Shown here: positions 37,152-46,088 of the stretch, in pieces
How the letters are laid out: every line of letters starts with the position of its first letter
Position numbering within the stretch: the stretch's first letter is position 1
NCBI GenBank assembly: GCA_963834515.1
Contig: CAWICB010000002.1
Span: 868,001-932,000 of the forward strand
DNA length: 64,000 nucleotides
From: RYN-230 sp963834515
Lineage (GTDB): Bacteria > Actinomycetota > Actinomycetes > Streptosporangiales > Streptosporangiaceae
Reading direction: 5' to 3'
Position numbers and translations under genes: made by a program
Notes under the pieces: generated by a model
The model's input: the letters and a program-made list of their open reading frames with translations, nothing else
Database searches by the model: none
Told to the model about the DNA's origin: nothing

Positions 37152-38603
37152 GTGGCCACCTCACGACGGAACTCGCGGACGCGGATCACGCCGGGTCGGG
37201 CGGGCAGCGCCGGCGGGCCCGCCGGGGGCGGGGACACACCGGCTCCGCCGGACCAGCCGGCCTTCGAAATGACCGCGGTCGAGCTGGCCGCCGGGACCGC
37301 CACCGGCCCGGGCAGCGGCCGCCCGGCCAGGAACCAGCCGGGCCACCCGGGCACAGGCGGGCCACCCCGGCTGCCCACGGTGCGGCTGGCGCCCCGGGAG
37401 GAACTGGCCGCGGCCGCCCGGGTGGCCCCGCTGCTGCGCGCCGCCCGGGACGTGGCCAGGTGGGTCGGCCCGGGCCGGGCGGTGACCAAGGCGGGACGGC
37501 TGCGGCGGCCGGACGCGGTGGCGGCGGCCACGCATCTGGAGCTCATCCCGGCCGAGTTCGCGGCCGCCTGGCGGGTCGCAGTGGCCGCGCGCATGGTGGT
37601 CCTGGCCGGTGGCCGGGCGGAGGCCGGGGACCGGCTGGAGGTGCTGTCCAGCCCGGCTGCGGACGAGGTCCTCGGCACCTGGGACGCGGCGCTCACGGTC
37701 ATGCTCGAAGCCGAGGATCTCGATGGCATGGCCACCGCCCTGTACACGGTCGGCGGCCCGGTCCGGATGGACGCCCTGTTCGACGCGTACGTGGCCGCCG
37801 CGGGCACCCGGCGGGACTCGGCCCGCCCGGCACCGGCGGCCCAGGACGAGGGCGCAGCCCTGTCGGTCGCCCTGGAGGCCCTGGCCGACCTCGGAGTGGT
37901 AGAGCTCGGCGCCGACGAGAGCGGCGCGGACGAGGCGGGCGGCGGGCTGACCGTCACCCTGTCGCCGCTGGGTGTCTGGGGCGTGCACCGCCGGCTGCGG
38001 GCGCAGGGCTGGCACGTCCCGGTCACCGGCGGCGGTGCCCGCGGCGACGCGGCCGCGCTGCTGGCCACGCTGGCCAGCTGCGACGTGGAGGACGGCGAGG
38101 CCGAGATCGCCAGCTGGCTCGGCGGGCGGACGCCCGCGCAGGCCGCCGCGGAACTCATCACTGCGGCCAGCCACGGATCGCCCGGGCTGCGCGGCGCCGG
38201 ATTCGCGGTGCTGGACCGGATCGGCGAGGACGCGGTCCCGGCGGTCCGCGCCGCGCTGGACGACCCGGTGCTGCGCGCGCACGCCGCCGTCTGGCTGCAC
38301 GAGCACGGCGAGAACGCCGAGCTGGACCGGGAAGACCGGGCCTGGCTGCTGGTCGACCTGGGCGCCGGGCTGCTCGAGGAGGCCGACCCGCAGGATGTGG
38401 TGGCGGAACTGCTGCCCGACGTGCCGCCGGGCGCGCAGGCCGAGCTGGTCGCCGGGCTATGGCGGGTGCAGCATCCCGGGGTGACCGACCTGCTGACCGC
38501 GCTCAGCGATCACCACCCCGATCCCAGCGTGGCCCGGGCCGCGCGCAAGGCGGCGTTCAAGGCGCGGTCCGCACCGGCCAACCCGGGCCAGGAAAGTTCA
38601 TAG
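37152..38603 (+). CDS. Conserved hypothetical protein, HEAT-like C-terminus
   Basis: A 483-residue protein. The first ~75 residues are disordered and Pro/Gly-rich. A helical domain follows (VAPLLRAARDVARWVG, then HLELIPAEFAAAWRVAV). The C-terminal ~170 residues look like HEAT/armadillo-type helical repeats (GLRGAGFAVLDRIGEDAVPA, DDPVLRAHAAVWLHEHG, LLTALSDHHPDPSVARAARK). No catalytic motif is seen. It sits between priA and def in many actinobacteria, so it may be linked to that core block, but its role is unknown. GTG 37152 follows a TAGGGT -10 box. Confidence 0.75.
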   Translation: MATSRRNSRTRITPGRAGSAGGPAGGGDTPAPPDQPAFEMTAVELAAGTATGPGSGRPARNQPGHPGTGGPPRLPTVRLAPREELAAAARVAPLLRAARDVARWVGPGRAVTKAGRLRRPDAVAAATHLELIPAEFAAAWRVAVAARMVVLAGGRAEAGDRLEVLSSPAADEVLGTWDAALTVMLEAEDLDGMATALYTVGGPVRMDALFDAYVAAAGTRRDSARPAPAAQDEGAALSVALEALADLGVVELGADESGADEAGGGLTVTLSPLGVWGVHRRLRAQGWHVPVTGGGARGDAAALLATLASCDVEDGEAEIASWLGGRTPAQAAAELITAASHGSPGLRGAGFAVLDRIGEDAVPAVRAALDDPVLRAHAAVWLHEHGENAELDREDRAWLLVDLGAGLLEEADPQDVVAELLPDVPPGAQAELVAGLWRVQHPGVTDLLTALSDHHPDPSVARAARKAAFKARSAPANPGQESS

Positions 38604-38667
38604 ACTTGTCGGGTAACACCTAGGTGACCTTCGCGGGCGAGGGCACGGAGCGGAAGGATGGTGCGCC

Positions 38668-39213
38668 ATCAGCGTCAAGCCGATCCGCATCTTCGGCGAC
38701 CCGGTGTTGCGCACCCCGGCTGAGCCGGTCCGTGACTTCGATGCCGAGCTGCGCAAGCTGGTCAAGGATCTCGCCGACACGATGCTGGACGCGCCCGGCC
38801 TCGGCCTGGCCGCACCGCAGATCGGGGTGGGCCTCCGCGTCTTCACCTACTACGTGGACGACGAGCTTGGGCACCTGATCAACCCGTCGCTGGACCTGTC
38901 GGAGGAGACTGAGACCGACGACGAGGGCTGCCTGTCCTTCCCCGGCCTGGCGTTCCCGACCCTGCGCGCCTACGGTGCGGTGGCCAAGGGTTTCAACATG
39001 TACGGCGACCCGGTCACCATCGAGGGCACCGGGCAGCTGGCCCGGTGCGTGCAGCACGAGACTGATCACCTCGACGGGGTGCTGTTCATCGACCGGCTCG
39101 ACCCGCAGCAGCGCAAGCTGGCCAACAAGGCGATCCGCGAGGCGGAGTGGTGGGGTGAGCCTGTCCCGGAGATCCGGGCCTCGCCGCACCCGACCGGCGG
39201 GAAGGCGCTCTAG
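38668..39213 (+). CDS. def: Peptide deformylase, no canonical start codon
   Basis: The ~181-residue metalloenzyme removes formyl groups from new proteins. All three signatures are intact: GLGLAAPQIG, EGCLSFPG with the metal Cys, and QHETDHLDG (HExxH). The conserved N-terminus PIRIFGDPVLRTPAEPV is in frame. However, between the upstream stop at 38614 and GTG 38704 there is no ATG, GTG or TTG. The best-placed codon is ATC 38668, nine bases after GGAAGGA, giving the expected ISVKPIRIFGDP. Either ATC is used or a small indel or substitution hides the start. Initiation at GTG 38704 would remove conserved residues. A TAGACT -10 box lies at 38601. Confidence 0.9.
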   Translation: MSVKPIRIFGDPVLRTPAEPVRDFDAELRKLVKDLADTMLDAPGLGLAAPQIGVGLRVFTYYVDDELGHLINPSLDLSEETETDDEGCLSFPGLAFPTLRAYGAVAKGFNMYGDPVTIEGTGQLARCVQHETDHLDGVLFIDRLDPQQRKLANKAIREAEWWGEPVPEIRASPHPTGGKAL

Positions 39214-39221
39214 GGCCGCCC

Positions 39222-40184
39222 ATGCGACTGGTGTTCGCGGGCACCCCGGAGGCCGCCGTGCCCGCTCTCGATGCGCTGCTGGCGTCGCGGCACGAGGTGG
39301 TGGCCGTGGTGACCCGCCCGGACGCGCCGGCCGGCCGTGGCCTGCACCTGGTGCCGAGCCCAGTCGCGGAGCGCGCCGAGCAGGCCGGCCTCGAGGTGCT
39401 CAAGCCAGCCCGGGTGCGGGATGAGGAGTTCCTCGGGCGGCTGCGGGCCGTCGGCCCGGACGCCTGCGCGGTGACCGCGTATGGCGCACTGCTCCCGCAG
39501 GTGGCGCTGGACATCCCGGAGCGTGGCTGGGTCAACCTGCACTTCTCGCTGCTCCCGGCGTGGCGGGGCGCGGCCCCGGTGCAGCACGCGGTCTGGCATG
39601 GCGACGACATCACCGGGGCGACCACGTTCCAGATCGTCCGCGAGCTGGATGCCGGGCCGGTGTACGGCATGCTGACCGAGCCGATCCGGCCCCGGGACAC
39701 CGCCGGGGACCTGCTTGGCCGACTGGCCGTGGCCGGGGCCGGGCTGCTGGTGGCGACGTTCGACGGGATCGGGTCCGGGCAGCTCGAGGCGCGCCCGCAG
39801 CCGGCCGAGGGGGTGAGCCTGGCCCCCAAGATCACGATTGAGGACGCCCGGGTGCGCTGGGATCAGCCCGCGCTGGCCGTAGACCGGCAGATCCGGGCCT
39901 GTACGCCGGGCCCGGGCGCGTGGACCGTGCTGGGCGAGGCCCGGATCAAGCTCTGGCCGCTGGCCGCCCCGCCCGGCACCGGCACCGGCGCTGCGGACGC
40001 TACGGACACCGCGGCGGACGGGCCGCTCGCCCCCGGTGAGCTGCGCGTGCTGCGGACGGCGGTACTGGCCGGCACGGCCACCACCCCGGTCGAGCTGGGC
40101 GACGTCCAGCCCCCGGGCAAGCGGCGGATGAAGGCCGCGGACTGGGTCCGTGGCCTGCGCCAGCACGCCGCGGTGCTGGCCTGA
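39222..40184 (+). CDS. fmt: Methionyl-tRNA formyltransferase
   Basis: A 320-residue enzyme that formylates initiator Met-tRNA. The N-terminal formyltransferase domain has FAGTPEAAVPALDALL, TRPDAPAGRG and VNLHFSLLPAWRGAAPVQ (the SLLP motif). DDITGATTFQIVRELDAGPV follows. The C-terminal OB-like domain starts near residue 205. ATG 39222 is eight bases after the def stop, so the two opposite activities are co-expressed as in most bacteria. Confidence 0.95.
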   Translation: MRLVFAGTPEAAVPALDALLASRHEVVAVVTRPDAPAGRGLHLVPSPVAERAEQAGLEVLKPARVRDEEFLGRLRAVGPDACAVTAYGALLPQVALDIPERGWVNLHFSLLPAWRGAAPVQHAVWHGDDITGATTFQIVRELDAGPVYGMLTEPIRPRDTAGDLLGRLAVAGAGLLVATFDGIGSGQLEARPQPAEGVSLAPKITIEDARVRWDQPALAVDRQIRACTPGPGAWTVLGEARIKLWPLAAPPGTGTGAADATDTAADGPLAPGELRVLRTAVLAGTATTPVELGDVQPPGKRRMKAADWVRGLRQHAAVLA

Positions 40185-40185
40185 C

Positions 40186-41685
40186 ATGGCCGCCGCGGGC
40201 GAGCGCCGCAGCGGTCAGCGCCGGTCCGGGCCCGGCCGGCCACGCCGGTCTGGCCAGCCGCCCGGGTCTGGCCAGCCGCCCGGGTCTGGCCAGCCGCCCC
40301 GCGGCAGCCGGCCGCGGCGCGGTGACCCGGCCCGCCGGGCCGCCTACGATGTGCTGATCGCCGTGCAGCAGCGCGACGCGTACGCCAACCTGCTGCTGCC
40401 GTCGGTGCTGGCCCAGCGCGGGCTGGACGGCCGGGACGCGGCGCTGACCACCGAGCTCACCTACGGCACGCTGCGCGGCCGGGGCACCTACGACGCGATC
40501 CTCGGCGTATGCAGCGACCGCAGCCTGGACCGGATCGACCCCCCGCTGCGCGAGGTGCTCCGGCTCGGCACGCACCAGCTGCTGGCCACCCGGGTCCGCT
40601 CGCACGCCGCCGTGGCCACCTCCGTGGACCTGGCCCGCGACCTGGCCGGCCAGCGGTCGGCCGGCTTCGTCAACGCGGTCCTCCGCCGGGTGGCCACCCG
40701 GGACCTGGAGACCTGGATCGGGGTGGCCGCGCCGTCCCGGGACACTGATCCACTCGGCCATCTGGCCGTCCGGTACAGCCACCCGCGGTGGCTGGTGGCC
40801 GCGGTCGCCGACGCGCTCGGCGAGGATGCTGGCGGTGAGCTGGCCGAGACCGAGGCCGCGCTGGCCGCGGACGGCAGCCGGCCCAGGGTCACCCTGTGCG
40901 CCGTGCCCGGGCTGGCCGACCAGGCCGAGCTGGTCACCGGGGACGGGGCGCCAGCCCGGTGGTCGGAGTTCGGCGCGTATCTCGGCCACGGGGACCCGGC
41001 CGGCATCCCGGCGGTCAGCCAGCACCGCGCGGCGGTCCAGGATGAGGCCAGCCAGCTGGCCGCGATCGCGCTGGCCCGGGTCGGCCTGACCGGGCCGGAC
41101 CGCCGGTGGCTGGACATGTGTGCCGGGCCGGGCGGCAAGGCGAGGCTGCTCGCCGGGCTGGCCGCCCAGCGCGGTGCCCGCCTGCTGGCCGCGGACGCGC
41201 GCCCGCACCGGGCCCGGCTGGCCCGGGACGCGGTACAGGTCACCGGGGCGGCGGCCGCGGTGGCGGCGGACGGCGGCCGGCCCGCCTGGGCGCCCGGGTC
41301 CTTCGACCGGGTGCTGGCCGACGTGCCATGCACCGGGATCGGTGCGCTGCGCCGCAGGCCGGAGGCCCGCTGGCGTAAGTCGGCCGAGAACGTCCAGGCC
41401 CTGGCCGGGCTGCAGCGCCGCCTGCTGGGCAGCGCGCTGGACGCGGCCCGGCCAGGCGGGGTGGTCGGCTACGTAACCTGCTCGCCACACCTGGCCGAGA
41501 CCCGCGACGTGCTGGCCGACGTGCTAGGCGACCGGGACGACGCCGACGTACTGGACGCACCGGCCGTGCTGGCCGAGGTGCCGGGGCTGCGCGGGCCGGA
41601 GCCGGGCAGCCGGTTCGCCCAGTTCTGGCCGCACCGGCACGGTACCGACGGCATCTTCCTGGCCCTGCTGCGCCGCCGCGGCTAG
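40186..41685 (+). CDS. rsmB: 16S rRNA m5C967 methyltransferase RsmB
   Basis: The 499-residue protein has an N-terminal NusB-like RNA-binding domain (RRAAYDVLIAVQQRDAYANL, then EVLRLGTHQLL) and a SAM-dependent methyltransferase domain. Its motifs are DMCAGPGGKARLLAG (motif I), ADVPCTGIGALRRRP (motif IV) and GYVTCSPHLAET (motif VI catalytic Cys). The first ~45 residues are a basic, disordered extension containing SGQPPG repeats from an 18-bp tandem repeat (~40250-40300). ATG 40186 is one base beyond the fmt stop. Confidence 0.93.
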   Translation: MAAAGERRSGQRRSGPGRPRRSGQPPGSGQPPGSGQPPRGSRPRRGDPARRAAYDVLIAVQQRDAYANLLLPSVLAQRGLDGRDAALTTELTYGTLRGRGTYDAILGVCSDRSLDRIDPPLREVLRLGTHQLLATRVRSHAAVATSVDLARDLAGQRSAGFVNAVLRRVATRDLETWIGVAAPSRDTDPLGHLAVRYSHPRWLVAAVADALGEDAGGELAETEAALAADGSRPRVTLCAVPGLADQAELVTGDGAPARWSEFGAYLGHGDPAGIPAVSQHRAAVQDEASQLAAIALARVGLTGPDRRWLDMCAGPGGKARLLAGLAAQRGARLLAADARPHRARLARDAVQVTGAAAAVAADGGRPAWAPGSFDRVLADVPCTGIGALRRRPEARWRKSAENVQALAGLQRRLLGSALDAARPGGVVGYVTCSPHLAETRDVLADVLGDRDDADVLDAPAVLAEVPGLRGPEPGSRFAQFWPHRHGTDGIFLALLRRRG

Positions 41686-41776
41686 TGCCCTGGCGGAGCC
41701 AGGGCCGTGGCCGCGGATGGCCGCCGGGCAGCAGCCGCGCTACGCTCGAGCTGCATTGCGCTAGCGGGGGGTGCCG

Positions 41777-42472
41777 GTGAGGACAGGACCGGAAGATCCG
41801 GCCGCGGTGGGCCGCGGCCGCCTCAGGGCGGGTCACGCCGACCGCGAAAACGTGATCGACACGCTGAAGAACGCGTTCGTCCACGGCCGGCTGACCAAGG
41901 ACGAACTCGGCGCGCGGACGGGCCAGGCGCTGGCCGCCCGGACCTACGCCGACCTGGCCGCGCTCACCTCCGACATCCCGCCCGCGCCCGACGCCCCGGC
42001 CGCGGCCGGGACGGTGCGCCGGCCGGCGCCAGCGCGACGGCGGCCACTGGCCAGGGCGGCCGCCGGATCGGGCGGCTGCCTGGTCATCGCGGCCGCCGCC
42101 GTGTGGGCCGGCACCATTCTCGATCCGGGCCCACCGGGCCCCACGCCCTATCATTCCTGGGCCCCGCTGATGCTTTTCCTGGCTCTTACCGCGGTCATCG
42201 CGGCCCTGGGCATCCTGGGCGGCGGGGTGGTCGCCTCCGTCGAGCAGCGGGGCTCTGGCCGGCAGTTGCCGCCCCGGCCGGGGCCGGGCGGCCAGGCCCG
42301 CGAAGGCGAACGGCGCGGCGGCGCCGGACACGGCCCGGTTGCCCCCGGCCCCCGCACCGGCCCGGCCCGCGCCGGCCCGCAGGCTCACGAGTCACCGCAG
42401 TACCGCCGGCACACGCCGACCCGGGCGGGCCAGGTACCCCACGGCATGGGGCCCGCGCCGGGCGCGGTATGA
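41777..42472 (+). CDS. DUF1707 domain membrane protein
   Basis: A ~231-residue protein. The N-terminal DUF1707 (SHOCT-like) domain is RAGHADRENVIDTLKNAFVH, then GRLTKDELGARTGQALAART. Two transmembrane helices follow (residues ~95-115 and ~125-155). The last ~70 residues are Pro/Gly/Arg-rich and presumably disordered. Function unknown; DUF1707 is found on many actinobacterial membrane proteins. GTG 41777 follows a GGGGGG site by six bases; GTG 41771 is an alternative. Confidence 0.75.
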   Translation: MRTGPEDPAAVGRGRLRAGHADRENVIDTLKNAFVHGRLTKDELGARTGQALAARTYADLAALTSDIPPAPDAPAAAGTVRRPAPARRRPLARAAAGSGGCLVIAAAAVWAGTILDPGPPGPTPYHSWAPLMLFLALTAVIAALGILGGGVVASVEQRGSGRQLPPRPGPGGQAREGERRGGAGHGPVAPGPRTGPARAGPQAHESPQYRRHTPTRAGQVPHGMGPAPGAV

Positions 42473-42611
42473 CGCCGGTGAACCCAGCACCGGGACCGGT
42501 GCCTGCCCGGGTGGCCCAGACCGGGTTTACGGCTCAGCCCGCGCCGCCGAGCGGGGACCAAGTGACTGCTGGCCCGGGTGGCCGGAACCTGGGGCCGGCC
42601 AGGCCGCTGCC

Positions 42612-43403
42612 CTAACGGGCGCGGGTCAGCGCACGGCCGGTCCTGGTGCGCAGCCGGGCCGACCCGATGTCGGCCTTCTGCCCCTCGGTGTAGCCGGCCC
42701 CGTACCCGCTGCCGGAATAGGTGACCCGGGTCTTCCGGGTGACCGGGTAGGCGTGCTCGATGTTCTGGGTGATCACCTGCGAACGGTCGGCCAGCACCAG
42801 GGCGGTCCGCTCACCTGCCGCCCCGGGCGCGGTGGCCTGGCTGATCACCTGGTGCTCGGCGGCCCGCACCCGGGACACCACGGCCGACGTGAAACCGAGC
42901 AGCCAGCTGCGCCGCCACGCCCGCGGGTTGCGGCTCCAGCCCGGCACCTGGGCCGCGGCCAGCCCGTGCCACATCTGCATCAGCAGCGAGGTGTACAGCA
43001 CGTCGGTGCGCTCGATATCGGAGGCGAAGCCGAAGATGTGGATCCGGCTGCCCGGGACCGGCCGGGGCAGCACCACGCACTGGCAGCGCAGCGCTGAGGC
43101 CAGGCCGCACAGCAGGTGCGCCTGGACCCGGGCCCACGGGTTGTCGATGTCCACCTTCCGGTCGGCCGGGCGGTCGGTCTCCGGCCGCCGCGCGGCCAGC
43201 AGCGCCCGGTCGATGCCGTACTTCGCCATCAGCTCGGCCGCCTTGGCCGTCAGCGCCTGGGCCTCGTCGGGGGTTACTCCCTCGGCTTCCGCCTTGGCCA
43301 GCAGCTTGCGCACCCGGGCCAGCAGCGCGGCGGCCGCCTCCGGGCCGCTGGCCGCATCCGGTCCGGCCGCCGCACCGTCCTCCGGGTAGGGCTGGTGATT
43401 CAC
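42612..43403 (-). CDS. DUF2786 domain protein
   Basis: A 263-residue protein. The DUF2786 helix pair is LLARVRKLLAKAEAEGVTPD, then EAQALTAKAAELMAKYGIDR, near residues 30-70. The second half contains CGLASALRCQCVVL, IFGFASDIERTDVLYTSLLM and a C-terminal basic segment. Related proteins occur in phages and actinobacteria, sometimes near nucleases, but no active-site motif is obvious. GTG 43403 has GGAGGAG six bases upstream. The function is not known. Confidence 0.75.
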   Translation of the reverse strand: MNHQPYPEDGAAAGPDAASGPEAAAALLARVRKLLAKAEAEGVTPDEAQALTAKAAELMAKYGIDRALLAARRPETDRPADRKVDIDNPWARVQAHLLCGLASALRCQCVVLPRPVPGSRIHIFGFASDIERTDVLYTSLLMQMWHGLAAAQVPGWSRNPRAWRRSWLLGFTSAVVSRVRAAEHQVISQATAPGAAGERTALVLADRSQVITQNIEHAYPVTRKTRVTYSGSGYGAGYTEGQKADIGSARLRTRTGRALTRAR

Positions 43404-43580
43404 GAAGCTCCTCCTGTCCGGACTTCGAATCGAACATGTGCCCGAACGATATCCGGAGCCGGTGACAGTGGGCCGGGCCCGGCCGCTGGCCGCACCATAC
43501 CCGGCCCGGCGGCCAGCCGGCCGGGCTGGGGAGCGCGGTTTCACCCGCCCGCTCACCCCCGGGAGTGCGGGGCCGCCGCA

Positions 43581-43586
43581 TAGACT
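43581..43586 (+). promoter_or_regulatory. -10 box of leaderless rpe
   Basis: TAGACT seven bases before the rpe ATG at 43594. Confidence 0.5.
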
Positions 43587-43593
43587 CGGGTCT

Positions 43594-44277
43594 ATGCCCG
43601 TCCAGATGGCCCCCAGCATCCTGTCCGCCGACTTCGCCCGGCTCGCCGACGAGGCCGCGGCGGTGACCGGCGTGGCCGACTGGCTGCACGTCGATGTGAT
43701 GGACAACCACTTCGTGCCCAACCTCACCCTCGGGCTGCCGGTGGTGCAGGCCCTGCTCAAGCACGCCGGGCTGCCGCTGGACTGCCATCTGATGATCGAG
43801 GACCCGGACCGCTGGGCCCCGGCCTACGCGGAGGCCGGGGCGCGGAACGTGACCATCCACGCCGAGGCGGCCAGCTCGCCGGTGCGGACGCTCCGGATGA
43901 TCAGGGCCGCGGGCGCCCGGGCCGGGCTCGCGCTCAACCCGGCCAGCCCGGTGGAGCCGTACGAAGACCTGCTGCCCGAGTTCGACATGCTGCTGCTGAT
44001 GACGGTGGAGCCGGGCTTCGGCGGGCAGCCGTTCCTGGACATGGTGCTGCCCAAGCTGCGCCGGGCCCGGGCCATGGTCAGCCGGCACGGCGGCGCGGTG
44101 TGGCTGCAGGTCGACGGCGGCGTCAGCGAGCACACCATCGAGCGGTGCGCCGAGGCGGGCGCGGACGTGTTCGTGGCCGGCTCGGCCGTGTACCACGCGG
44201 ACGACCCGGTCCAGGCGGTGCAGTCGCTCCGGGCCCAGGCCGAGCGGGCCACGGCCGCCGCGCCGTGGGCGGGCTGA
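43594..44277 (+). CDS. rpe: Ribulose-phosphate 3-epimerase
   Basis: A 227-residue TIM-barrel enzyme interconverting ribulose and xylulose 5-phosphate. Motifs: SILSADFARL, WLHVDVMDNHFVPNLTLG (metal ligands), CHLMIEDPDRW, VEPGFGGQPF and VDGGVSEHTI. The ATG has a TAGACT -10 box seven bases upstream and no ribosome-binding site. In relatives rpe often heads the riboflavin cluster; here the ECF42 and DUF4331 genes lie between. Confidence 0.94.
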   Translation: MPVQMAPSILSADFARLADEAAAVTGVADWLHVDVMDNHFVPNLTLGLPVVQALLKHAGLPLDCHLMIEDPDRWAPAYAEAGARNVTIHAEAASSPVRTLRMIRAAGARAGLALNPASPVEPYEDLLPEFDMLLLMTVEPGFGGQPFLDMVLPKLRRARAMVSRHGGAVWLQVDGGVSEHTIERCAEAGADVFVAGSAVYHADDPVQAVQSLRAQAERATAAAPWAG

Positions 44278-44354
44278 CCGGCTGCGCACCTCACCCAGGG
44301 CGGGCCTGTCACGCCCAGTTCACCCCAGCCGGCCATGCTGGGCTCAGCACAGGT

Positions 44355-44381
44355 TGTCGATTCCGGGGAGGGTTGTTCGTC
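44355..44381 (+). promoter_or_regulatory. Candidate ECF42-type promoter of the DGPF-sigma operon
   Basis: TGTCGA at 44355-44360 and CGTC at 44378-44381, separated by 17 bases. This fits the motif I recall for ECF42 sigma factors in Streptomyces (TGTCGA near -35, CG[A/T]C near -10). It lies about 47 bp upstream of the DGPF gene, suggesting autoregulation. Confidence 0.55.
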
Positions 44382-44427
44382 GGGTTAGGTGACGGACGAG
44401 CCGAGACACCAAGAAGGAGATGCCGTC

Positions 44428-44775
44428 ATGGCTGAGTACCTGATTCTCATCTTCGAGGACGAGAACAGCTACGCCACCGCGACGCCGGACGTGTTCCAGG
44501 AAGTGATGGACGCGCACAACCGGTTCGCCACCCAGGTGGGGGAGAAGGGCGGGAAGATCGTCGAGGGCCGGGCGCTGCAGCCGACCAGCACCGCCACCAC
44601 TATCCGCAACGACGTGGTGACCGATGGCCCGTTCGCGGAGACCAAGGAAGCGCTGGGCGGCTATTACCTTATCGAGGCCCGTGACCTCGACCACGCGCTG
44701 GAGATCGCCAAGCTCACCCCGGCCCGCTTCGGCGGGGTGGAGGTCCGGCCGATCATGGTGTTCGACAACGCGTGA
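44428..44775 (+). CDS. DGPF/YCII-family protein, partner of ECF42 sigma factor
   Basis: A 115-residue ferredoxin-like alpha/beta protein: MAEYLILIFEDENSYATATP, then VVTDGPFAETKEALGGYYLI with the DGPF signature, and FGGVEVRPIM. Such proteins are encoded next to ECF42 sigma factors and belong to their regulons; the biochemical role is unresolved. ATG 44428 follows AAGAAGGAG. Its stop overlaps the sigma-factor GTG (GTGA). Confidence 0.88.
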   Translation: MAEYLILIFEDENSYATATPDVFQEVMDAHNRFATQVGEKGGKIVEGRALQPTSTATTIRNDVVTDGPFAETKEALGGYYLIEARDLDHALEIAKLTPARFGGVEVRPIMVFDNA

Positions 44776-46088
44776 CCGGGGCCACCGCGGGCCACCCTCC
44801 CGCCGATCCCGGGCCCAGCACCGGATCGGGGGCCGGGAGGGACCGCCCGGCTGCGGCGGCTGCCGTGGCCGACGCGCACCGTCGCGAGTGGGCCTTCGTG
44901 CTCGCCGCGACGGCGCGCGTGGCCGGGGACCTGGACCTGGCCGAGGAGTGTGTGCAGGACGCCTACGTCTCGGCCCTGGAAGCCTGGTCCCAGCAGGGGG
45001 TGCCGCGCAACCCCGGGGCCTGGCTGACCACCACCGCGCGGCGCCGGGCCATTGACCTGCTCCGCCGGGACACCACGCTGCGCCGCAAGCTCCCGCTGCT
45101 GGTGACGCCAGATGAGGCCGCGGCCCAGCCGGCCACCGAAGAGGGCTGTGGCGTGATCCCCGACGACCGGCTCCGACTGGTGTTCACCTGCTGCCATCCG
45201 GCGCTGGCCCGGGAGGCGCAGGTGGCGCTCACGCTGCGGCTGGTGTGCGGGCTGTCCACGGCCGAGATCGCCCAGGCCTTCCTGGTGCCGGAGCCGACCA
45301 TGGCCGCCCGGGTAACCCGGGCCAAGAAGAAGATCTCCGCCGCCCGGATCGCTTACCGGGTGCCGGGCGCCGCGGAACTGCCCGACCGGCTGGACGCCGT
45401 GCTCACCGTGGTGCACCTGCTGTACACCACCGGGCACACCGCGCCGGGCGGGGACGGCCTGGTCCGCCGGGACCTGGTTGACCGGGCGGCCGGCCTGGCC
45501 CGCATGCTGTGTGCGCTGATGCCGGACGAACCCGAGATCCGCGGGCTGCTCGCGCTGATCCTGCTCACCGACGCGCGCCGGGCGACCCGGTGCGCGCCGG
45601 ATGGCCGGCTGCTGCTGCTCGACGAGCAGGACCGCGGGCAGTGGGACCGGCCAGCCATCGACGAGGGCATCCGGCTGGTCCGGGAGGCGCTGCGCGGCTG
45701 CCGCCCGGGCCGGTTCGCGCTGCAGGCGGCGATCGCCGCGCTGCACGCCCAGGCAGCCAGCTACCCGGCCACCGACTGGGCCCAGATCGTGCGGCTGTAC
45801 GACCTGCTCGGCCAGGCCTGGCCGTCCCCGGTGGTGGCGCTCAACCGGGCCGTGGCGCTGGCCATGGCGGACGGGCCGGCCGCCGGGCTGGCCGAGCTGG
45901 CCCGCCTGGAGGCCGACCCCCGGCTGGCCGGCTACCGCTACCTGCCGGCCGCCAAGGCGGACCTGCTCCGCCGGCTGGGCCGGGCGGACGAGGCCGCGGC
46001 CGCGTACCAGGCCGCGCTTGAGCTCACCGCCAATCAGGCCGAACGCCAGTTCCTGGCCGGCCGCCTGGCCGAGGTCACTGGCCGCTGA
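44772..46088 (+). CDS. ECF42-group RNA polymerase sigma factor with C-terminal TPR domain
   Basis: The 438-residue protein has sigma-70 region 2 (LAEECVQDAYVSALEAWSQQ, LTTTARRRAIDLLRRD) and region 4 (LTLRLVCGLSTAEIAQAFLV, TMAARVTRAKKKI). A ~200-residue C-terminal extension carries conserved blocks LLYTTGH, LLALILLTDARRATR, and TPR-like helices up to the end. This long C-terminal domain is the mark of ECF42 and is needed for activity. There is no anti-sigma gene. It overlaps the upstream DGPF gene and, by 14 bases, the convergent gene downstream. Confidence 0.9.
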   Translation: MTGATAGHPPADPGPSTGSGAGRDRPAAAAAVADAHRREWAFVLAATARVAGDLDLAEECVQDAYVSALEAWSQQGVPRNPGAWLTTTARRRAIDLLRRDTTLRRKLPLLVTPDEAAAQPATEEGCGVIPDDRLRLVFTCCHPALAREAQVALTLRLVCGLSTAEIAQAFLVPEPTMAARVTRAKKKISAARIAYRVPGAAELPDRLDAVLTVVHLLYTTGHTAPGGDGLVRRDLVDRAAGLARMLCALMPDEPEIRGLLALILLTDARRATRCAPDGRLLLLDEQDRGQWDRPAIDEGIRLVREALRGCRPGRFALQAAIAALHAQAASYPATDWAQIVRLYDLLGQAWPSPVVALNRAVALAMADGPAAGLAELARLEADPRLAGYRYLPAAKADLLRRLGRADEAAAAYQAALELTANQAERQFLAGRLAEVTGR

